DNA of 64,000 bases from Ziziphus jujuba (Eukaryota > Streptophyta > Magnoliopsida > Rosales > Rhamnaceae): assembly GCF_031755915.1 (NCBI RefSeq), contig NC_083387.1, positions 18,807,001 to 18,871,000 on the forward strand, in the 5' to 3' direction. The notes below the pieces were generated by a model, which was given only the letters and a program-made list of their open reading frames with translations, ran no database searches and was not told the DNA's origin. The position numbers were made by a program, and so were the translations under genes. This document shows positions 59,194-64,000 of this stretch, piece by piece; position 1 is the first letter of the stretch; each line of letters starts with the position of its first letter.

Positions 59194-59700
59194 TGATAGG
59201 ACTGGCCCCATGAACCCTCCCAGGTTCACTCAGATGGTCCTATCTAGTTAAGTCTCACTGGGTAATTTTTAAAGAATACCCAATCAAACTTACCTAAACC
59301 ATGGACAAGCAACACATGAAATATCAAATAATATCTCAATATAAAGACATAGCCACAACAGCATACAAATCCATTACTATAGTCTACAACTATAGCCTGT
59401 CATATTATAAAGGCTATAACTATATATACCTAATAGGGTCACTACTGTGTCCAATATTTAGGTTAGAGCAATCTAAAAGTATTTGTAAAGTTTAAACAAT
59501 ATGATTGATGCAAATAATTCTAAAATGATAAAGATAAATAGGGAAATATAAGTATTGTACTATTGTGGAAAACACGACATAATAAATGATGTGTGAGGTA
59601 GACTGTCAACTAACTGCTTGAATCTAGGGGAATGAATTTAAAAACAACTAAAACATAAGATAAAGATATCTCAATGAGTGGTATAATACAATAGAAAAAT
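59194..59700 (-). repeat. Tekay/Del-type LTR fragment E5
   Basis: Matches the far ends of E1 (13253-13750) and E2 (30415-30920), starting TGATAGGACTGG. It is interrupted at 59701 by an inverted A-type LTR end. Its continuation is not seen in the window. Confidence 0.7.
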
Positions 59701-59779
59701 TGATACGAAACTAAGTCAACTTGCTCCTAAACCTATATTATACTAGCCTAGATCATAATTAAATTCAAGTTTTAATAGT
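59701..59779 (-). repeat. Inverted A-type LTR tail, unit 1 (left part)
   Basis: Plus strand TGATACGAAACTAAGTC is the reverse complement of the LTR end ...GGTTCGTATCA with a few changes. It runs up to the insertion point of solo LTR J and continues at 61160-61182 (TGGTCACCTTGACCCC). Confidence 0.72.
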
Positions 59780-61164
59780 TGTTGAAATGTGGTGATCTTG
59801 CCACAATGTGCAAGGTAGTTCGGTTACACTTGCACTCTTTATTTTGCAACATCAAAGACCAAAAATTATTTATGTTTATGCATTTTATTTTATCTTGTAA
59901 TGTTTATGAACAATATCCTTTTTATAATGCCCTAAGCTCATTAACTAAGCTTCGGGGCTTTTTGTCTAGTTGCTGAAATTGTATTTCAAGCAACATAAGT
60001 CCACTTCCTTGGATGCCGTTTGATGAAGGTTTTGGGATTTGGATCTAAATTTTGGATATAATAAACTAGAAACACAGATGAAGCAACACCAAAAAGAATG
60101 GCCCAATTTGGAGCTGGGAAGGCTGACTTAAGCCCTAAACAATCTGACCCTTGTGCAGTTTTGTTGCCCAGAAATCTGGACAAAACTACCTCGGATGGGC
60201 TTTGTTGTAAGATCCCACATCAGTTGGAGAGGGGTATGAAGCGGTCTTTATAAGGCTGTGGATACCTCTCCCTTCAAGATGCGTTTTGACAAAACCTTGA
60301 GGCCAGGGGCGAGAGAGGGAGTGAACCTTGGGCCAAAGAGGACAATATCTTGATGTGGGTGGTACTGGGCTGTTACAGTGGTATCAGAGCCAATACCCGG
60401 ATCGGTGTGCCAGCGAGGACGCTGGGCTCCAAGGGGGGAAGATTGTAACATCCCACATTGGTTGGAAAGGGGAACAAAGCATGGCTTATAAGCGTGTGGA
60501 TACTTTTCCCTTCAAGAGGCCTTTTGCCAGTGCGACTGGCAGAAACAAAACCGTGCGGGCTAGGCCCAAAACGGACAATATCTTGATGCGGGTGTACTGG
60601 GCCATTACATTTGTTTTATCTGGTTTTTGGCTAGAACACAGTTTAATATTCAAAAAGGCTTCCCTCCAATTTTCAAGTCAAATGGAGCTGGTTTTCAAAT
60701 TCAAATGCCTTAGACAAGCTGAACTGCTCATTAAAGAAGGTTTCTTGCATGCCTAGCACATTGATTAGAGTTAGTTGAGGTAGTTTGGCTTGGTTGGTTA
60801 CTTTTAATGCTTTTGTATTTATTGCTCAATATGGCAGCATGTCTTATTGTCTTTTTGATGTATTTAAAAGTATGAAAATTGTAATGAAAACGTTGAGGAA
60901 GCAATATTCAAAAAACAAATTTTGAAAAACAACAATTTTAGCTCTCTCTCTCTCGACTACTACATTTGTTTTCTTCTTCTTCCCAAAAGCTAACAACCTT
61001 CTCAAGAACCCCAAAACCTCCATTAAAACCAGAAAAAAAACCTTAACAAACCCAAAAACAAAATCAAGAACCAAGAACCAACAACAATCATTCTTGACTA
61101 ACACCTTGAATGATTATGCTCTAGGGTACAACAACATAAACTTACACCAAATTCCATCAATGGT
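59775..61164 (+). mobile_element. Probable solo LTR J of an unidentified retrotransposon, with a nested TRIM
   Basis: Begins TGTTGAAATGTGG (59780) and ends TTCCATCA (61159), i.e. TG...CA, about 970 bp without the TRIM. The flanking 5-mers ATAGT (59775-59779) and ATGGT (61160-61164) differ by one transition and restore the uninterrupted A-type LTR order when J is removed. The right part has promoter/leader-like features (TTGCTCAATATGGCAGCATG near 60823, CT run 60943-60955). Family not recognised. It could also be a non-LTR fragment. Confidence 0.5.
60201..60614 (+). mobile_element. TRIM element with unlike LTRs (type 1 - type 2) and TTTGT target duplication
   Basis: LTR 60206-60377 (172 bp, type 1), internal 60378-60443 (66 bp, PBS GTGGTATCAGAGCC, purine tract AAGGGGGGAAGAT), LTR 60444-60609 (166 bp, type 2). 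The perfect 5-bp repeat TTTGT flanks it (60201-60205, 60610-60614). Segment lengths and LTR types equal the left two-thirds of the TRIM at 23139, yet it is a separate insertion with its own target site. No coding capacity; the 142-codon frame across it is an artefact. Confidence 0.92.
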
Positions 61165-61198
61165 CACCTTGACCCCTAATCACTTACAATAGAAAAAT

Positions 61199-61397
61199 TG
61201 ATATGAAGCTAAGTCAACTTGCTCCTAAACCCGTATTATACTAGCCCAGATCATAATTAAGTTTAAGTGCTAATGGTCACTTTAACCCCAAATCAACTTG
61301 TGATTAGGGGTCAAGGTGACCATTAGAACTTGAACTTAATTACGATCCGGGCTAGTATAATACGGGTTTAGGAGCAAGTTGACCTAGGTTTGTATCA
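61199..61397. repeat. Palindrome made of two A-type LTR tails, arms about 92 bp
   Basis: Left arm 61199-61290 (inverted tail, starts TGATATGAAGC) pairs with right arm 61305-61397 (direct tail, ends GGTTTGTATCA) around a 14-base loop. About 85-90% of positions pair by eye. Sequence 61183-61290 also duplicates 59685-59779, including the 15 bases preceding the LTR tail. Confidence 0.85.
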
Positions 61398-61523
61398 TTT
61401 AGTATCAAAGCCAAATTAAGGGTCAAGGTGACCATTAGAACCTGAACTTAATTATGATCCGGGCTAGTATAATATGGGTTTAAACGCATGTCGACCTAGG
61501 TTCGTATCATTTAGTATCAAAGC
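61305..61523 (+). repeat. Two tandem A-type LTR tails, each followed by a primer-binding site
   Basis: Unit 1 ends at 61397 and is followed by TAGTATCAAAGCC (61400-61412). Unit 2 (61419-61509) is followed by TAGTATCAAAGC (61512-61523). The period is 112 bp. Only the last 90 or so bases of the LTR are present in each, so element H has no complete 5' LTR here. Confidence 0.82.
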
Positions 61524-62679
61524 TGAATTTCGTTAAGGTTTGATCTATCTTATTTACTTTGTTTTGTTTTATGTTATTTTGCAATTTTAATATTAGGTTA
61601 AAGTTATGTCTTATTCATTCACATTCTGGGGAAAAGAAAATTTTCTTCATAGCCAAATTTGATTCCTTTTAGTATCAAAGCCGAATTTTGTCAGCCAAAT
61701 TTTTACTTTCTAGTTTGTTGGTTGTTTTTCATTACAGTTCTTAGTAATTTGGTTTATTGTTGATTTTTCCTTGCTATTTTAATCTTAATTAGTTGCATTC
61801 ATATCTTAAAAAAAAAAAAACAAAAAAAAAGAGCAATTTTGAGAACATATTGCATAAACCTAAATTTTTTGCAATTTGTTTTTACTTGGAAGTTTGGTTT
61901 GGGTTTAACAAGTTGTTTGTTTTGAGGTTGCATTTTTGGAGTTTATTGTACTGTCGGATTTTGTTTTGGTGTTATTCTGCTAGTGATAAAAAAAGGGGGG
62001 GGGGGATCCGAAGTTTAAAAAAAAAAGATTTTGGCATAAAAACGCCGGGTTTTGAAGGATAAAAAAAAAAAAAATTGCGTTTGTTTGACTTTGGGAAATT
62101 CAGTTGAGAATTGTTGGAGTTGCTATTTATTTATTCAATATTGTTGCTGGATATTAGAATATTGTGTGCTAAATTGATTGGATTAAAATTGATTCAAAGA
62201 TTTGAGACTTAAACTTAACTTACGAGAACTATAACCAACAATTATTCCATATTTTGTTCGAATTGTTTCTTATTTATTGATTGAACCCTTTTTCTAAATT
62301 TTATTCTTGAATTTTTGGTTTTTTAATATTATGATCTATTCTTTATTGATTCAGAAAATTGCGTTGTTATTTTTCCTTTTTTTGGTTAGATAGGTATTAA
62401 AAATTCACTCGATATTTGCTTGCTTCGTTGTTGTTTTATTGATAAGTTTAATTAGGACATACTAGTGATCTAGTTGTTGTTTGAGTGTGTTTCAAAAAGA
62501 ACTTTGAGATATTCTTGTGATTGCATAAAGGCAAGAGAGTGTGTGCTTAAAACAGGGTCAAAAGTCGAAACTAGAATGAAAACACGAGTGATGAGACCTT
62601 ATTTGAGTGGTACATATGAGGGAGTGAGTTTGATGAGGTTTTCTTTGATGAGGTTTTCTTTGATGAGGTTGTCTCTAAC
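61524..62679 (+). other. Untranslated leader of element H
   Basis: Matches the leaders of A and C, with A tracts and a G9-10 run (61996-62005), and the block GAGTGATGAGACCTTATTT near 62587. Just before gag the phrase TTTGATGAGGTTTTC is repeated (62629-62670), a small local duplication. Confidence 0.7.
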
Positions 62680-64000
62680 ATGACAAATTCAAGATTAAGA
62701 AGAGAAGGTGATTCCTTAAGAGAATTTGGAGACAATTCCGTGGGATTCAAAGGAGTGTTGAGAGCATCAGGGAGTGTAGCCGAACCTACCTATATGTTGG
62801 CAGTATTGGAACAATTACAAAGGATGAATGCTTGCTTTGATCAACTAGATCAAATAATGGATAGATTTGAAAATTCCTAAGGAGGATCGAACCTAAGGAT
62901 GGATTTACATGAAGGCATGGTCGAGGTCGAGGAGGCCGCGAACGTTTTAGGAGAGAACTTTGAGGAGGTGATTTTGGGGATAACCTTAAGGAGGAGTTCG
63001 AAGATATTTTTGCCCTCCAAGGAAGACAAAACCATGGAAGACAAACTTGAGATGAAGATGATGACCTTGGAAATATTAAAGTCAACATACCACCATTTTT
63101 GGGAAAAAGTGATCTAGAGGCTTACTTAGAATGGGATGAACGAATGGAGATGATCTTCAATTGCCATAACTATTCGGAGGTTAAAAAGGTTAAATTGGCC
63201 GCTTTGGAATTTGGACATTATGCACTATAATGGTGGAATAATGAGCAAATCACCCAATGAGAGTTGGTGATGAACTAATAACCACTTGGAGACAAATGAA
63301 ATGAGCCATGAGGAAGAGATTTATACCGAGCCATTACCATAGGTTGTTGCATCAAAGACTACAGTCTTTATCTCAAGGAAGTAGGTTGGTGGAGGACTAC
63401 TACAAGGCTATGGAGATGCTTATGATGAGGTTGAGCATGAATGAAGACCACGAGGCAACAATGGCATGGTTTTGGGAGGCTTAAATCAAGATATTGCTAA
63501 CTAAATGGAATTACAACAATATATGGAGTTGGAAGAGAACTCAAGATGAGGGGTAGTAGCTCACAGTTTGGAGGTGTCTCTAACAGTGGACGTCAAGTTC
63601 AAGTGTTAGGAGAAGCAATCCCGGCTTCAAATCAAAACCAAAACCGAAATTGGAGGAAGGAAGCACCAATAGACCAAGGAAGGAAAATCTAACCGAATCA
63701 ACAATAGCACCAAAACTAAGTGGTAAGTTTGAATCCAAACCATCTAGAACTCATGATATCGTATGTTTTAAGTCTTAGAGCCGAGAATATGTTGCCAATC
63801 AATGTCCAAACCAAAGAATTATGGTGCTGAAGGGTAATGAAGATTTGGAGTTTAATAATGATGAAGCTGGAGTTGAAGCCGAACATGATGAGGAAGGCTT
63901 CGAAGAAGAAGAACATGATGAACCTGAGACACAACAAGCTTCATGGGCCGAATTAAGCTTGGTTGCGAGAAGAATATTGACCATGTACAAGGATAATGAT
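62680..64000 (+). pseudogene. gag of element H (A family), decayed and cut by the window end
   Basis: ATG at 62680 (CTAACATGACAAATTC), the family start. The first frame reads to a TAA at 62878 (LEQLQRMNACFDQLDQIMDR region). Further pieces follow in other frames: NIKVNIPPFLGKSDLEAYLEW-like sequence near 63070-63135, NCHNYSEVKKVKLAALEFGHYAL near 63160-63230, and MEMLMMRLSMNED near 63410. The zinc-knuckle equivalent near 63764-63810 has lost cysteine codons. An acidic stretch (63840-63930) corresponds to the gag-protease spacer. Stops at 62878, 63228 and 63257 and several frameshifts make it non-coding. Confidence 0.78.

Noticed and set aside
1..64000. tRNA or rRNA genes
   Set aside because: No cloverleaf-like sequence with intact A and B boxes was noticed; the GGTATCAGAGCC hits are retrotransposon primer-binding sites.

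Overview
The window looks like repeat-dense intergenic DNA of a higher plant, most likely a eudicot. It is AT-rich, full of LTR retrotransposons primed by initiator-methionine tRNA, with a hAT and a CACTA DNA transposon, TRIM elements and long microsatellites. I can support only one intact host gene: an intronless AT-hook/PPC nuclear protein (AHL) at 53436-54302 on the minus strand. No tRNA, rRNA, CRISPR array or bacterial-type operon was seen. Almost everything else is transposable element, nested several layers deep.

Layout. 1-3238: probably the right part of a CACTA (En/Spm-like) transposon that continues off the left edge. It is inserted into the gag of an inverted Ty3/gypsy fragment (3242-5045). 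5046-10895: a deleted gypsy element (family A) with two LTRs of about 1.13 kb, which has gag, protease and the integrase tail but no reverse transcriptase. 10896-12120: tail and LTR of a relative (B). 13253-22053: a decayed Tekay/Del-like chromovirus on the minus strand with LTRs of more than 3 kb (E1, E3). 22054-30201: another Tekay-type LTR (E4) carrying a 20-bp minisatellite and interrupted by a three-LTR TRIM (23139-23779) and by gypsy element C (23938-28027). 30415-41222: Tekay-type LTR E2, interrupted by the best-preserved element, Tekay/Del copy F (30953-38889). 41711-42510: an A-type solo LTR. 43302-43986: a TRIM of a second family. 45426-48975: a 3.5-kb Tekay-type solo LTR (G). 50284-51635: a hAT element with a perfect 8-bp target duplication that carries a piece of an LRK10L-type receptor kinase ectodomain. 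53436-54302: AHL gene with a plausible TATA box and a GA microsatellite upstream. 56787-58300: second-family TRIM array with copies in both orientations. 59194-61530: a Russian-doll locus (Tekay LTR, inverted A-type LTR tail, solo LTR J, TRIM) ending in a near-perfect palindrome. 61510-64000: leader and decayed gag of another A-family element (H), running off the right edge.

The points most worth following are these. (1) Two independent TRIM insertions share the order type-1 LTR, internal, type-2 LTR, with identical segment lengths (172/66/166 bp), although the LTRs of one insertion should be born identical. (2) The hAT carries a host receptor fragment in an open 238-codon reading frame that begins in transposon sequence. 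(3) A-family polyproteins end inside the 3' LTR with a shared PITRAQ-type tail. (4) A four-unit LTR-tail array at 59701-61509 contains a hairpin with arms of about 92 bp. (5) A 20-bp minisatellite sits inside Tekay-type LTRs at very different copy numbers.

Boundaries were read by eye. The best ones are those fixed by target-site duplications: TRIM 23139-23779 (GCAGA), C (AACAT), hAT (CTTGCACC), TRIM 60206-60609 (TTTGT), and F (CAGGA/TAGGA).
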